The translations under genes were made by a program, and so were the position numbers. A DNA stretch of 64,000 nucleotides from Desulfuromonas sp. KJ2020 (GTDB lineage: Bacteria > Desulfobacterota > Desulfuromonadia > Desulfuromonadales > SZUA-540): NCBI RefSeq assembly GCF_024197615.1, contig NZ_JAKUKE010000003.1, positions 974,327 through 1,038,326 of the forward strand, in the 5' to 3' direction. Every line of letters starts with the position of its first letter. Position 1 is the first letter of the stretch. Below are positions 34,505 through 45,023 of this stretch, piece after piece. Under the pieces are notes generated by a model. It was given only the letters and a program-made list of their open reading frames with translations. It was not told the DNA's origin and searched no databases.

Positions 34505-35077
34505 ATGCACACGGATGACAGGCGGGAAAAAATCCTGCAGGCCGCCTTGGAGGTTATCTCCATTCATGGTTTTCACGATTCGCCCATGTCGGTCATTGCC
34601 AGTCAGGCTCAGATCGCCATGGGCACGATCTACCGCTGCTTCCAAAATAAAGAAAGCTTGATTCACGCGGTGTACCAAACCCTGGAACAACGGTTTCACT
34701 TGGCGGTAACGAAGAATTTGCCTGCAGATCTGCCCTTGCAGGAGCGTTTCCTCCACATCGGCCGTTTCTTTATGGATTACTGCCAGCGGGCTCCCATGGA
34801 TTTTCGCTTTTTGGAGCAATTTCAGAATTCGCCTTTCGGCGCGACCTATCGCCGAGATCGCATTCTGGGCCCCTCCGGCTCAGGCTTTCTACACGGCATC
34901 CTGATAGAGGCTTTGACAGAAAAAACGCTCAAACCCCTGCCCATCGAAATCCTTTGCGCTCTATTTTTTGGTCCCTTGATCTGCCTACTCCGGGATCAGG
35001 ATCTCGGCTTCATCGTGTTGAATGATTCATTGATCGACAAGACGGTAGCCGCCTGCTGGGATGCCATCCGAAAATAA
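34505..35077 (+). CDS. TetR/AcrR family transcriptional regulator 2
   Basis: 190 residues with the TetR HTH (ILQAALEVISIHGFHDSPMS, then SQAQIAMGTIYRCFQNKESL) and a C-terminal ligand domain. It precedes the RND adaptor gene by 66 bases on the same strand and no separate promoter is obvious between them, so it is probably the first gene of the efflux operon and the local repressor. The palindromic operator at 34471 lies upstream. Confidence 0.93.
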   Translation: MHTDDRREKILQAALEVISIHGFHDSPMSVIASQAQIAMGTIYRCFQNKESLIHAVYQTLEQRFHLAVTKNLPADLPLQERFLHIGRFFMDYCQRAPMDFRFLEQFQNSPFGATYRRDRILGPSGSGFLHGILIEALTEKTLKPLPIEILCALFFGPLICLLRDQDLGFIVLNDSLIDKTVAACWDAIRK

Positions 35078-35143
35078 TCATCAACCATTAACGTCGTTCC
35101 CCTGGTTTCGGCCGGGGGCTATTTTCACTACCAGAGGTGTCTC

Positions 35144-36358
35144 ATGCAAAAAATTTTAACAGGACGCGTAATTTTGTTTTTCATGGTGCTCTCCCTGGCC
35201 CTTTCCGGATGCCAGAAAACAGGAGAACCCCAGTCATCTGGACAGGCGGCCCCGGCAGCGCCCAGGGTGGGCGCCGTAAAAGTCAGCGTTCGTAGCGTAT
35301 CGCTGTCAACGGAACTTCCTGGGCGCACCGCCGCCTCCAAAATGGCAGAAGTACGCCCTCAGGTCACTGGCATCATCAAGCAGCGTTTCTTTACTGAAGG
35401 TGAAGACGTCAAAGCCGGGCAACTCCTCTATCTGATCGATCCGGCGACATACCAGGCTGCCTACAACAGGGCCAAGGCCGAACAGGCACGTGCAGAAGCA
35501 GACCTCAGAACGATTCGTTTGCGGGAGCAGCGCTACCGCGATCTGGTCGATATCAATGCGGTCAGCAGGCAGGAGTACGATGATACACTGGCAGGCCTTG
35601 GTCAAGCCGAGGCACAGGTGGAAGCCGCCCGGGCCGCGCTGGAAAGTGCCCGCATCAACCTCGGCTACACGGAAGTCAAAGCGCCTATCTCCGGCCATAT
35701 AGGCCGTTCCGCCGTAACGGTTGGTGCCCTGGTAACAGCCAACCAGCCGTCGGCCCTGGCCGTTATCCACCAACTGGATCCGATTTATATCGACGTCACC
35801 CGTTCAACTTCGGAACTACTCGATCTTAAGCGGAAACTCGCGGGCGGCCGATTGACCAACGGAGGCCCTGGGTCAACCGAGGTTTCTCTGCTCCTGGAAA
35901 CAGGGGAAACCTATCCCCAGCCCGGTCGTCTGCAATTTTCCGATGTCAGTGTCGATCCGAGCACCGGTTCGGTTGTCTTGCGTACGCTCTTTCCCAATCC
36001 CGATCGCCTCCTTTTGCCCGGCATGTTCGTCAGAGCCGTGGTCAAAGAAGGAACCATGGATCAGGCCATCCTGGTGCCGCAACAAGGGGTGGCCCGCAAT
36101 CCCAAAGGGGAGGCCGTGGCCATGGTGGTAAACGAGGAGGGCAAGGTGAAACAGAGACAACTGCAGGTGGGGCGAGCCATCGGGGACCAATGGCTTGTTG
36201 TCTCCGGCCTGTCTGTGGGTGACGATCTCATAGTGGAAGGCTTGCAGAAAGTGCGCCCCGGCGATCGGGTCGAGGTGGAGCTCATTCAGGATGAAGGCGA
36301 AAGTGTCGTCGAAGCCATTGGTCAGACCTCCGCCGCCCTCAAAGAAGGAGGGGCCTGA
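35144..36358 (+). CDS. RND efflux periplasmic adaptor (AcrA/MexA type), lipoprotein
   Basis: 404 residues. A lipoprotein signal peptide ends in the lipobox LALSGC. The hairpin-lipoyl-beta-barrel order is visible: [20 protein letters not shown] (lipoyl half), an alpha-hairpin (about 100-165) with [19 protein letters not shown] closing the lipoyl domain, and a beta-barrel/MP region to the C-terminus. It bridges the RND pump and outer membrane factor. Its stop TGA overlaps the pump ATG by one base (TGATG), so the two genes are translationally coupled. Confidence 0.95.
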   Translation: MQKILTGRVILFFMVLSLALSGCQKTGEPQSSGQAAPAAPRVGAVKVSVRSVSLSTELPGRTAASKMAEVRPQVTGIIKQRFFTEGEDVKAGQLLYLIDPATYQAAYNRAKAEQARAEADLRTIRLREQRYRDLVDINAVSRQEYDDTLAGLGQAEAQVEAARAALESARINLGYTEVKAPISGHIGRSAVTVGALVTANQPSALAVIHQLDPIYIDVTRSTSELLDLKRKLAGGRLTNGGPGSTEVSLLLETGETYPQPGRLQFSDVSVDPSTGSVVLRTLFPNPDRLLLPGMFVRAVVKEGTMDQAILVPQQGVARNPKGEAVAMVVNEEGKVKQRQLQVGRAIGDQWLVVSGLSVGDDLIVEGLQKVRPGDRVEVELIQDEGESVVEAIGQTSAALKEGGA

Positions 36359-39300
36359 TGTTGTCACGATTCTTTCTCGCCCGTCCGGTTTTTGCCTGGG
36401 TTATCGCTATCATCATGATGGTGGCCGGCGGCCTGGCGATCTACAATCTGCCTATTTCCCAGTATCCGCCCATCGCGCCACCCTCCATCGCCATCACGTC
36501 TTTTTATCCAGGGGCTTCGGCGGAAACCGTGGAAAACAGCGTCACCCAGGTCATTGAGCAGAAGATGACCGGTTTCGACAGAATGCTTTACATGTCGGCC
36601 ACGAGTGACTCGGCGGGCGCTTCCCGTATCGAACTGACCTTCGCGCCGGGGACCGATCCCGACATGGCCTGGTCTCAGGTACAGAACAAGTTGCAATTGG
36701 CCATGGCAAGCCTGCCGGAGGTCGTACAACGCCAGGGGGTCAAGGTCAGTAAGTCGATCCGTAACTACCTGCTGGTTGTCGGCTTGATTTCCGAAGATGG
36801 CAGCATGGACGGCAACGACTTGCGCGACTATGCCCAATCCGACCTGGAGAAGACCCTCTCACGGGTGCCCGGTGTTGGTGAGGTCGAGGTCTTCGGCAGC
36901 CAGTATTCCATGCGGATCTGGCTTAACCCCGACAAACTGGTGGAATATCGATTGACTGTGGATGAGGTCGTCACGGCTCTTCGTTCTTACAACGTTGAGG
37001 TTTCGGCCGGTCAGTTCGGTGGCGCCCCGGCGGTTGAGGGGCAGCGCCTCAATGCCAGTATTATTGTTCAAAGCATACTGCAGACGCCGGAAGAATTTGC
37101 CGACATTCCCTTGCGGGTGAATGAAGATGGTTCCGTGGTGCATATCAGCGATGTGGGACGCACCGAGCTAGGGACCGAATCCTACGACATCGAGGCATTT
37201 TACAACGGCATGCCGACTGCCGGTCTCGCTATTCGCCAGGCGGCCGGCGCCAACGCCCTGGAGACCGCTGACGCTATTCGCAACACGCTGGATGAAATGA
37301 GTCGTTATTTCCCTCCCGGCATGAAGGTGGTCTACCCCTATGACACGACCCCCTTCGTGGAGGTGGCCATCGACAGCGTGGTCAAGACGCTGTTCGAAGC
37401 GATCCTGCTTGTCTTCCTGGTGATGTATCTCTTCATGGGGAACATCCGCGCCACCCTCATCCCCACCATGGCGGTGCCGGTCGTTATTCTAGGTACCTTT
37501 GCCATCCTCGGTCTGTTCGGGTTTTCCATCAACATGCTTACCATGTTCGCCATGGTCCTCGCTATCGGTCTGCTGGTGGATGACGCCATCGTCGTAGTCG
37601 AAAATGTCGAACGCATCATGGCTGAGGAGGGGATCGGTCCGCGCGAAGCGACCTATAAATCAATGGGCGAGATTTCCAGCGCCCTGATCGGCATCGGTCT
37701 GGTGCTCTCGGCCGTTTTCGGTCCCATGGCTTTCTTCAGCGGCTCCACCGGGGTCATCTATCGCCAGTTTTCCGTGACGATCATCTCGGCCATGATGCTT
37801 TCCGTGGTGGTAGCCCTGGTTCTGACCCCGGTTCTTTGTGCTTCGATGCTTAAACCCATCACCAAAGGTCATGAACCCTCGGATAATGCCATCTGGTTTC
37901 TGCGGCCCTTTTTCCGTTGGTTTGACAAAATATTTTACAAGAGTCGCTCAATTTACGTTCGCATCGTTGGTCACGCTTTGCATAAAAAGCTGCGCTACAT
38001 GCTCGTTTTCGGGCTGATTGTTGTCGGTCTCGGCCTGATCTTCCAGCGCATGCCGACCGCCTATCTTCCGGATGAGGATCAGGGGACCCTGATGGTCCAG
38101 ACGTTGCTGCCGGCCAACTCGACCCTGGAACAGACCCAGGAAGTCATGGATCAGGTTCGCGACTATTTCCTTCAGGATGAGGCCGATGCGGTTGAATCGG
38201 TCATGACCATTTCCGGCATCAACTTCTCCGGACGCGGCCAGAACGCCGGTTTGGCCTTTGTTCAACTCAAAGACTGGGCTTTGCGAGAAGAGACGCGCCT
38301 GAAAGTGGACGCGGCAGCGGGGCGAGCCATGGGCCAGTTTTCTCAAATCCGCAACGCCATGGTGTTTGCCTTTGCACCACCGGCGGTCGTTGAATTGGGA
38401 CAAGCTCAGGGATTCGATTTTCAGCTCATCGACCGCGGCGGACTGGGTCATGCCAAATTGATGGAGGCTCGCAACCAGCTTCTCGGCATGGCGGCGCAGA
38501 GCGATGTTCTGACCAAGGTCCGCCCCAACGGCATGGAAGACGTACCCGAATACCGCGTCAATGTCGACTGGGAAAAAGCCGGGGCTCAGGGCGTTTCCAT
38601 CAACACTATTCACAACACCATCTCCGCGGCCTTTGGCAGCGCATACGTCAACGATTTTATTCAGCGCGGCCGGGTCAAGCGCGTCTATGTGCAGGCCGAT
38701 GCGCCCTATCGCATGCTGCCGGAACATCTGGAAAAACTATACGTCCGCAACGATAAAGGGAGGATGGTGCCATTCAGCGCTTTTGCCACCGGCAACTGGA
38801 GTTACGGCAGTCCCAGTCTGGAACGCTTTAACGGTTTTCCTTCGATCAACATCCTGGGGGAACCTGCCAAGGGATACAGTTCCGGCGAAGCCATGGCCAA
38901 AATGGAGGATTTCGTGACTAAACTACCGCAAGGGGTTGGCTACGACTGGAATGGCCTCAGCTATCAGGAACGGCAGGGCAGTTCGCAAACAGGGCTCTTG
39001 TACGCTTTTTCGGTGCTGGTTATTTTCCTGTGCCTTGCGGCCCTGTACGAAAGCTGGCCCATACCCTTTTCCATCCTGCTGACTCTGCCGTTGGGAGCCA
39101 TCGGTGGCGTTATCGCCTCGACTCTGCTCGGCAAACCTAATGACGTATATTTCCAGATCGGTTTGCTGACGACTTTGGGCTTGACCACCAAAAACGCCAT
39201 CCTCATCGTCCAGTTTGCCAAGGACCGAGTGGATAGCGGCATGGACCTGATAGAAGCCACTCTAGAAGCCTCCAAACTCAGGCTGAGGCCCATCATCATG

Positions 39301-39531
39301 ACATCGCTGGCCTTCGGTTTCGGCGTGTTACCGCTGGCGCTGGCCAGCAGCGCCGGCGCTGGAGCGCAGACCGCCATCGGTACCGCGGTTTTAGGCGGCG
39401 TTGTAACCTCAACCTTCCTGGTGACGATTTTCGCTCCTCTATTTTACGTACTGATCAAAAAGACCTTCGGGCGCGATAAGGCCCGCGCAGAGGCCAGAGC
39501 AGCTGCAGCCCAGGCAGCAAAGGGGCATTGA
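36358..39531 (+). CDS. RND multidrug efflux pump (HAE1/AcrB type)
   Basis: 1057-residue proton-driven inner-membrane pump. It has two repeats of the RND fold, and the proton relay residues are present: Asp408-Asp409 in [18 protein letters not shown] and Lys945 in [16 protein letters not shown]. The N-terminus [20 protein letters not shown] and [15 protein letters not shown] match AcrB. The porter domain contains [20 protein letters not shown]. It is of the hydrophobe/amphiphile efflux-1 group, probably exporting drugs, dyes or solvents. The actual substrates are not readable from the sequence. Confidence 0.97.
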   Translation: MLSRFFLARPVFAWVIAIIMMVAGGLAIYNLPISQYPPIAPPSIAITSFYPGASAETVENSVTQVIEQKMTGFDRMLYMSATSDSAGASRIELTFAPGTDPDMAWSQVQNKLQLAMASLPEVVQRQGVKVSKSIRNYLLVVGLISEDGSMDGNDLRDYAQSDLEKTLSRVPGVGEVEVFGSQYSMRIWLNPDKLVEYRLTVDEVVTALRSYNVEVSAGQFGGAPAVEGQRLNASIIVQSILQTPEEFADIPLRVNEDGSVVHISDVGRTELGTESYDIEAFYNGMPTAGLAIRQAAGANALETADAIRNTLDEMSRYFPPGMKVVYPYDTTPFVEVAIDSVVKTLFEAILLVFLVMYLFMGNIRATLIPTMAVPVVILGTFAILGLFGFSINMLTMFAMVLAIGLLVDDAIVVVENVERIMAEEGIGPREATYKSMGEISSALIGIGLVLSAVFGPMAFFSGSTGVIYRQFSVTIISAMMLSVVVALVLTPVLCASMLKPITKGHEPSDNAIWFLRPFFRWFDKIFYKSRSIYVRIVGHALHKKLRYMLVFGLIVVGLGLIFQRMPTAYLPDEDQGTLMVQTLLPANSTLEQTQEVMDQVRDYFLQDEADAVESVMTISGINFSGRGQNAGLAFVQLKDWALREETRLKVDAAAGRAMGQFSQIRNAMVFAFAPPAVVELGQAQGFDFQLIDRGGLGHAKLMEARNQLLGMAAQSDVLTKVRPNGMEDVPEYRVNVDWEKAGAQGVSINTIHNTISAAFGSAYVNDFIQRGRVKRVYVQADAPYRMLPEHLEKLYVRNDKGRMVPFSAFATGNWSYGSPSLERFNGFPSINILGEPAKGYSSGEAMAKMEDFVTKLPQGVGYDWNGLSYQERQGSSQTGLLYAFSVLVIFLCLAALYESWPIPFSILLTLPLGAIGGVIASTLLGKPNDVYFQIGLLTTLGLTTKNAILIVQFAKDRVDSGMDLIEATLEASKLRLRPIIMTSLAFGFGVLPLALASSAGAGAQTAIGTAVLGGVVTSTFLVTIFAPLFYVLIKKTFGRDKARAEARAAAAQAAKGH

Positions 39532-39532
39532 T

Positions 39533-40939
39533 ATGAGAAAGTTACTGGCAATTATGATTTTATGCGTAGGTTCGGCCTTGTCCGGTTGCGCCACCCTGGC
39601 ACCTGACTACCAACGCGCCGAGACCCTCGTACCCCAGGATTGGCCCCAAGGCGCGGCCTATCAAAGCAGGATCGAACATTCAGCGGACAAGACATTGGCC
39701 AAGGCGCCGTGGCAGACGTTCTTCACCGACCCGAACCTGCGCACCCTCATCGCCCGCGCGCTGGAACATAATCGCGACCTGCGTGAAGCCACCCTTAACA
39801 TCGAGCGCGTTCGAGCCCAATACCGCATCCAGCGAGCCGAACTGTTCCCGGCAGTTAATGCCGGCGCCGGATTCTTGCGTCAGCACGATCCCGGCATTTT
39901 GACCGGCAGCGAACGGACATGGGAACAATTCGACGTCAATTTAGGGATAAGCTCCTGGGAAATCGACTTTTTCGGACGCCTTCGCAACCTCAAAAAACAG
40001 GCTCTGGAAGCCTATCTGGCCAGCGAGGAGGCTGGGCGCGCAGCCCAGGTTTCCCTGATTTCCGAGGTGGCCGCAAGCTATCTCAGGCTGGCCGCCGCCC
40101 ACGAACAGCTCACCTTGGCAAAAGAAACACAGAAGAGCCATCAGGCGACATACGACCTGACCCGGCGACGCTTCGAGGCCGGGGTTGCCTCCGAACTGGA
40201 AGTGCGGCAGGCCAGCACCACGGTAGAAGGGGCCAGGAGTCAAATCGCCTATTATACCCGGATGGTGGCGGAAGGAGAAAACGCCCTGCGACTATTGACC
40301 GGCATAGACCTGCCAACCGACCTGCTACCGGATAGCCTGATCCAGGTCGTCGACAGCAACCTTGTATCAGCTGGCCTTCCTTCCGAGGTCCTGCTGAACC
40401 GGCCTGACATTCTGGCCGCCGAGCACAGCCTCAAGGGTTCCTACGCCAATATCGGTGCGGCCAGGGCCGCCTTTTTCCCCCGCATCTCCCTCACGGCCTC
40501 GGCTGGGTTGGCCAGCACCGAACTGTCCGACCTTTTTGATTCTGACTCTCGTGCCTGGACTTTTGCGCCAGGACTGACCTTGCCCATTTTCAATGCCGGC
40601 AGCCTGCGAGCCAGGCTGGCCGTATCCAGGGTCGATCGAGATATTCTGCTCACCCGATATGAAGGCGCCATTCAAGCCGCTTTTCGGGAGGTCAGCGATG
40701 CGCTCGCTCAGCGAGGGACCATTGATGAAGAGATTGCCGCACAGACAGCGCTGGTGGAAGCGACAGCGGCAACCTACCGGCTGTCGGAAGCCCGTTTCAG
40801 TAAAGGGATCAGCAGTTTTCTCAACGTCCTTGATTCTCAGCGCGCTCTCTTCAGCGCGCAGCAGAATCTCATCAACGCGCTTTTGGCCCGTCAGGCCAAC
40901 TTGGTAACACTCTACCGGGTTACGGGAGGCGGAGTCTGA
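39533..40939 (+). CDS. Outer membrane efflux lipoprotein (OprM/TolC type)
   Basis: 468 residues. Lipobox LSGC after a short signal peptide (MRKLLAIMILCVGSALSGCA). The paired OEP repeats of helical hairpins and beta strands are visible, for example EAYLASEEAGRAAQVSLISE and QAAFREVSDALAQRGTIDEE, plus the NodT-family feature LLNRPDILAAEHSLKGSYAN. It starts one base after the pump stop. Together with the preceding two genes it makes a complete tripartite pump. Confidence 0.95.
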   Translation: MRKLLAIMILCVGSALSGCATLAPDYQRAETLVPQDWPQGAAYQSRIEHSADKTLAKAPWQTFFTDPNLRTLIARALEHNRDLREATLNIERVRAQYRIQRAELFPAVNAGAGFLRQHDPGILTGSERTWEQFDVNLGISSWEIDFFGRLRNLKKQALEAYLASEEAGRAAQVSLISEVAASYLRLAAAHEQLTLAKETQKSHQATYDLTRRRFEAGVASELEVRQASTTVEGARSQIAYYTRMVAEGENALRLLTGIDLPTDLLPDSLIQVVDSNLVSAGLPSEVLLNRPDILAAEHSLKGSYANIGAARAAFFPRISLTASAGLASTELSDLFDSDSRAWTFAPGLTLPIFNAGSLRARLAVSRVDRDILLTRYEGAIQAAFREVSDALAQRGTIDEEIAAQTALVEATAATYRLSEARFSKGISSFLNVLDSQRALFSAQQNLINALLARQANLVTLYRVTGGGV

Positions 40940-40940
40940 G

Positions 40941-41153
40941 ATGAAAGCGGTTATCGTAGGCGGGGGGCTATTGCTCGTTCTTTTCGGTACCGGCTTCAAT
41001 CGGATCGTTGGCGATCCGTTGATCCTCTATGGCGTGTTGCTGGCCACCACCTTTCTTTTGATCGCTCTGACGGCTTTCATCTACCCCCTCAGCCGAAAAC
41101 GACATGAGATAGATGAGGAGGACAATCCGGTGTCTGACGACAACTCCGGCTAG
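40941..41153 (+). CDS. Small two-helix membrane protein at the end of the RND operon
   Basis: 70 residues: two hydrophobic stretches (AVIVGGGLLLVLFGTGFNRI and ILYGVLLATTFLLIALTAFI) and an acidic, hydrophilic tail (RKRHEIDEEDNPVSDDNSG). It begins one base after the OprM-like stop, so it is almost certainly cotranscribed. I do not recognise the family. Small membrane proteins such as AcrZ bind RND pumps, but AcrZ has one helix, so any analogous role is speculation. Confidence 0.65.
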   Translation: MKAVIVGGGLLLVLFGTGFNRIVGDPLILYGVLLATTFLLIALTAFIYPLSRKRHEIDEEDNPVSDDNSG

Positions 41154-41194
41154 AGGAGCTGATTTCTTTTGCAAGGTGAAGAAAGTTGCGCAAC

Positions 41195-41237
41195 AAAAAA
41201 CAGGAGGCGACCCCGAAAGGCCGCCTCCTGTTTTTTT
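41195..41237. terminator. Bidirectional intrinsic terminator between the RND operon and pyc
   Basis: CAGGAGGCG (41201-41209) and CGCCTCCTG (41222-41230) form a 9-bp stem with a 12-base loop. It is preceded by AAAAAA and followed by TTTTTTT, so it can terminate both the plus-strand RND operon and the minus-strand pyruvate carboxylase gene. Confidence 0.85.
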
Positions 41238-41257
41238 GTTTTAGAGACAGGCGCAGA

Positions 41258-44200
41258 TTATTCCAGCACAATCAGCAGATCGCCCTGCTGCACCTGCTCC
41301 CCTTCTTTAAAGAGAATTTCACCCACCACGCCATCCTTTTTGGCCTTGACGTTGGTCTCCATCTTCATGGCCTCTGTTGACAGCAAAGTGTCCCCGGCGA
41401 CAACCTCGTCGCCGACATTGACCAGAATCTTGAAAATCTTACCGGGCATCGGGGCGCCAACCTGTTTGGGATCGTCCGGGTCTGCCTTTTTGTGGGAGAC
41501 CTCGCCGGTTTCGATGGAGAGATCCTTGACGGTGACCTGCCGGGGCTCGCCATTGAGTTCAAAATAGATGGACCTGGTGCCGTCTTCCTGAACGCGACCG
41601 ATGGCGTTGAGTTTGATGATCAGGGTCTTGCCCGGTTCGATGTCGATGCTGGTCTCGTCACCGACGCCCAGGCCATAGAAGAAGACGGGCGTGGGCAGAA
41701 ACGAGGTGTCGCTGTACTCCTGGCGATAGCGGTCGAACTCTTCAAAAACACCGGGATAAAGAACGGCGGAAAGGACTTCGCGGTCACTGATGGCATGTCC
41801 GAGTTTCTTTTCCACCTCGACCTTTTTGGCGGAGAAATCCACCGGCTCCAACAGCTCGCCCGGCCGGCAGGTCAGCGGCGCCTCCCCCTTGAGAATGATC
41901 TTCTGCAACTTCTCCGGGAAGCCGCCGTAGGGCTGGCCAATCATCCCTTTGAAGAAATCCACCACCCCCTGCGGGAAGGTGAGTTCTTCGCCCCGCTCAA
42001 AGACATCTTCGGGCTGCAGGTTGTTCTGCACCATGAACATGGCCATGTCGCCGACAATTTTGGAGGAAGGCGTCACCTTGACCAGATCCCCGAACATGTC
42101 GTTGACCTTGCGGTACATCTCCTTGCACTCTTCCCAACGGTGACCGAGGCCGAGCCCTTCGACCTGCGGCTTGTAGTTGGAATACTGCCCGCCGGGAATT
42201 TCATGATAATAAACCTGGGCCGTACCACTGCGCAACTCTGACTCGAAGGGCGCATAGTAGGGTCTGACCGTCTCCCAGTAATTGGCCAGCTTCTGCAGAC
42301 CGTCTTCATCGACTTTGGGGTCCCAGATGGTTCCCTTGAGCGTGGAAACCAGGGCATTGAGGTTGGGCTGGGCCGTCAACCCCGATACGGAAGAGAGGGC
42401 GCAGTCGACAATATCCACGCCAGCCTGCGTCGCCATAAGCAGCATGGCGCCGCCGTTGCTGGAAGTATCGTGGGTATGCAGATGAATGGGAATGCCGATC
42501 TCGTTTTTCAGGGCCTTGATCAGCTTCTCGGCCGCGAAGGGTTTGAGAAGCCCGGCCATGTCCTTGATCGCCAGAATATGGGCCCCCATCTTTTCCAGCT
42601 CTTTAGCCAGATCGACATAGTACTTCAGGGGATATTTATGCCGCTTGGGATCGGTAATGTCGCCGGTATAGCACATGGCGGCCTCGCACACAGCGCCGTT
42701 TTTGCGCACGGCATCCATGGCGACGCTCATCCCTTTGGTCCAGTTCAGGGAATCGAAAACCCGGAAGATATCGATGCCGCTTTCGGCCGCCTTGGCCACA
42801 AACTCCTGCACCACGTTGTCCGGGTAGTTGGTATACCCGACCGCGTTAGAGCCGCGCAGCAGCATCTGGAACAGAATGTTAGGAACCTTCTTGCGCAGGC
42901 GATCGAGGCGCTCCCAGGGATCTTCCCGCAAAAAGCGCATGGAGACATCGAACGTCGCCCCGCCCCACATTTCCAGGGAGAAGAGCGAACCGCCCAGATG
43001 ACTGGTCGCTTCGGCAATCCGATCGAGATCGAAGGTACGGAAGCGTGTCGCCATGAGAGACTGGTGGGCATCCCGCATGGTGGTGTCCGTCAGCAGCAGC
43101 TTTTTCTGCTTCAGCGCCCAATCGGCCAGCCCTTCCGGCCCCTTGTCGAGCAGGATGTCTCTGGAGCCGCGGGGATGGGCCTGACCATAAGGGATATCGG
43201 GCACCTCGGGTTCGCGCAGATCCTTGAACTGCAGCGGCACTTTGAGGCCGGGATAACCGTTGACCACCGTGTTGCCGATACAGCGCAAAATCTTGGTGGC
43301 GCGATCTTTCTTGGCCGGCAGCACGAAAAGTTCAGGATGGTTGTCTAAAAAGGAGGTGTCGCATTTGCCCGCCAAAAAGGTCGGATGGGTGATGACCTTT
43401 TCCAGAAAACCGATATTGGTCTTCACTCCACGGATACGGAATTCCTGCAGAGCCCGATTCATGGTGCGGGCAGCATCGGCAAAAGTCAGACCATGGGCAG
43501 AAATTTTCACGAGCAAAGAGTCGTAATGCGGTGTAATCTGGGCTCCGGCGTAACCGGCCGCCGCATCAAGTCGCACACCGAAACCGGCCGCGGTGCGGAA
43601 AGCTTTAATGGTACCGAAATCGGGGGCAAAACTATTCTGGGGGTCCTCCGTGGTAATACGGGACTGAATAGCATACCCGCGCATCTGGATATCGTCCTGT
43701 CCCTGAATGCCGATCTCCGGGTCGGACAGTTTGTGCCCTTCGGCGATACGAATCTGGGCCTGAACCAGGTTGCGGGAGGTGACCATCTCTGTCACCGTGT
43801 GCTCAACCTGAATGCGGGGGTTGACCTCGATGAAGTAGAAATGTCCGTCCCGGTCCGTCAGAAATTCAATCGTACCCGCATTGACATAGCCCACCTCGCG
43901 GGCAATCTTCATCGCATATCCGCACAGTTCGGCTCTTTTTTCCTCAGAAAGGTAGAGGGACGGCGCCATCTCGATAACTTTCTGGTGCCGGCGCTGGATG
44001 GAACAATCCCGCTCATAAAAATGCACGATATTGCCGTGTGAATCACCCAGAATCTGCACTTCGACATGCTTGGGGTTTTCAATGTATTTTTCCAGAAAGA
44101 CCGCCGCATTGCCAAAAGCCGCCTTGGCTTCGGAAGCAGCGGACTTGAGCCCTTCCAGCAGTTCTTTCTGGTTGCGAACGACGCGCATGCCCCGACCGCC

Positions 44201-44704
44201 TCCGCCAGCAGAGGCTTTGACAATGATAGGGTAGCCGCACGACTTGGCGAAGATCAAAGCTTCCTCTTCGGTGGCGATCGGTTTCTCGGTGCCGGGAACG
44301 ACGGGCACATCGCAGGCCAGGGCTACCTGCCGCCCCGAGACCTTGTCACCCAAACGCCGCTGAATCTCCGGAGTAGGTCCGATAAAGGCAATACCGGCCC
44401 GAGCGCAAGCTTCGGCAAAATCGGGATTTTCCGATAGAAAGCCATAGCCGGGATGAATGGCATCGACTTCTTTGCGTCGCGCCAGGTCGATAATCTCGTC
44501 AATTCCCAGGTAGGCGTCGATAGGGCCCTTACCCTTTCCAATCAGGTAGGCTTCGTCCGCCTTATAGCGGTGCAGGGACAGTTTGTCCTCTTCCGAATAA
44601 ATGGCGACGGTACTGATTCCCAGTTCCGTACAGGCCCGGAAAATGCGGATGGCAATCTCCCCACGGTTTGCAGCCAGTATTTTTTTGAATTTCTTGACGG
44701 ACAT
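41258..44704 (-). CDS. pyc: Pyruvate carboxylase
   Basis: ATP-dependent, biotin-linked carboxylation of pyruvate to oxaloacetate, an anaplerotic and gluconeogenic step. At 1148 residues it is the full-length single-chain form. Domains in order: biotin carboxylase (about 1-450) with AASAGGGGRGMRVV-type ATP loop ASAGGGGRGM; carboxyltransferase (about 530-800) starting LLLTDTTMRDAHQSLMATR; an allosteric/tetramerisation region; and a C-terminal biotinyl domain with the lysine Lys1114 in EAMKMETNV. ATG 44704 has GGAGGAGG upstream. It stands alone with AT-rich upstream DNA. In acetate-oxidising Desulfuromonadota this is the usual route from acetyl-CoA-derived pyruvate to oxaloacetate (family knowledge). 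Confidence 0.97.
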   Translation of the reverse strand: MSVKKFKKILAANRGEIAIRIFRACTELGISTVAIYSEEDKLSLHRYKADEAYLIGKGKGPIDAYLGIDEIIDLARRKEVDAIHPGYGFLSENPDFAEACARAGIAFIGPTPEIQRRLGDKVSGRQVALACDVPVVPGTEKPIATEEEALIFAKSCGYPIIVKASAGGGGRGMRVVRNQKELLEGLKSAASEAKAAFGNAAVFLEKYIENPKHVEVQILGDSHGNIVHFYERDCSIQRRHQKVIEMAPSLYLSEEKRAELCGYAMKIAREVGYVNAGTIEFLTDRDGHFYFIEVNPRIQVEHTVTEMVTSRNLVQAQIRIAEGHKLSDPEIGIQGQDDIQMRGYAIQSRITTEDPQNSFAPDFGTIKAFRTAAGFGVRLDAAAGYAGAQITPHYDSLLVKISAHGLTFADAARTMNRALQEFRIRGVKTNIGFLEKVITHPTFLAGKCDTSFLDNHPELFVLPAKKDRATKILRCIGNTVVNGYPGLKVPLQFKDLREPEVPDIPYGQAHPRGSRDILLDKGPEGLADWALKQKKLLLTDTTMRDAHQSLMATRFRTFDLDRIAEATSHLGGSLFSLEMWGGATFDVSMRFLREDPWERLDRLRKKVPNILFQMLLRGSNAVGYTNYPDNVVQEFVAKAAESGIDIFRVFDSLNWTKGMSVAMDAVRKNGAVCEAAMCYTGDITDPKRHKYPLKYYVDLAKELEKMGAHILAIKDMAGLLKPFAAEKLIKALKNEIGIPIHLHTHDTSSNGGAMLLMATQAGVDIVDCALSSVSGLTAQPNLNALVSTLKGTIWDPKVDEDGLQKLANYWETVRPYYAPFESELRSGTAQVYYHEIPGGQYSNYKPQVEGLGLGHRWEECKEMYRKVNDMFGDLVKVTPSSKIVGDMAMFMVQNNLQPEDVFERGEELTFPQGVVDFFKGMIGQPYGGFPEKLQKIILKGEAPLTCRPGELLEPVDFSAKKVEVEKKLGHAISDREVLSAVLYPGVFEEFDRYRQEYSDTSFLPTPVFFYGLGVGDETSIDIEPGKTLIIKLNAIGRVQEDGTRSIYFELNGEPRQVTVKDLSIETGEVSHKKADPDDPKQVGAPMPGKIFKILVNVGDEVVAGDTLLSTEAMKMETNVKAKKDGVVGEILFKEGEQVQQGDLLIVLE

Positions 44705-44884
44705 TCAACCTCCTCCAGCAGAAAATGAATTTTTCAACCGCACGAAAAGTCTTTATCAAAAATAAAACACTTACAGGCGTACTTAAAATTTAGTTTCAAT
44801 GATTTTTTTTACGTAAATTTAAATGCTTATGCCGACAGACAAGATGACGCACATATAACCAAATGGCAAATACTCTTGTCAATA

Positions 44885-44906
44885 TAAAATATTGTTCTAT
44901 ATTTTA
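44885..44906. repeat. AT-rich inverted repeat upstream of pyc
   Basis: TAAAATAT (44885-44892) and ATATTTTA (44899-44906) are perfect 8-base arms around a 6-base loop. It lies about 180 bases before the pyc start, so it may be a regulator site; AT-rich DNA produces such dyads easily. Confidence 0.35.
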
Positions 44907-44970
44907 ACGTCTTGATTCCACTGCACAAAAACAACCTCATTTCACAACTCATCCCATATTTCGCACGCAC

Positions 44971-45019
44971 AAAAAACATCAGAACCTCCGGAGAAATAAA
45001 ATCTCAGGAGGTTCTGATG
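44971..45019 (-). terminator. Intrinsic terminator of the nfeD-slipin operon
   Basis: On the minus strand the arms CATCAGAACCTCC and GGAGGTTCTGATG (positions 45019-45007 and 44989-44977) form a 13-bp stem with a 17-base loop, followed by a run of six T. It starts five bases after the slipin stop. Confidence 0.85.
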
Positions 45020-45023
45020 GCTG

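Larger units (their letters stand above)
44705..45023. other. AT-rich intergenic region upstream of pyc
   Basis: About 320 bases without a supportable gene. It holds the pyc ribosome-binding site, a poor promoter-like region on the minus strand, the AT dyad at 44885 and the terminator of the slipin operon at its right end. No RNA gene was recognised. Confidence 0.6.

Noticed and set aside
37948..38727. 259-codon minus-strand frame inside the RND pump gene
   Set aside because: Shadow frame; the plus-strand pump is intact and unambiguous here.
42470..43348. 292-codon plus-strand frame inside pyc
   Set aside because: Antisense shadow of a strongly conserved gene; composition and lack of motifs argue against coding.
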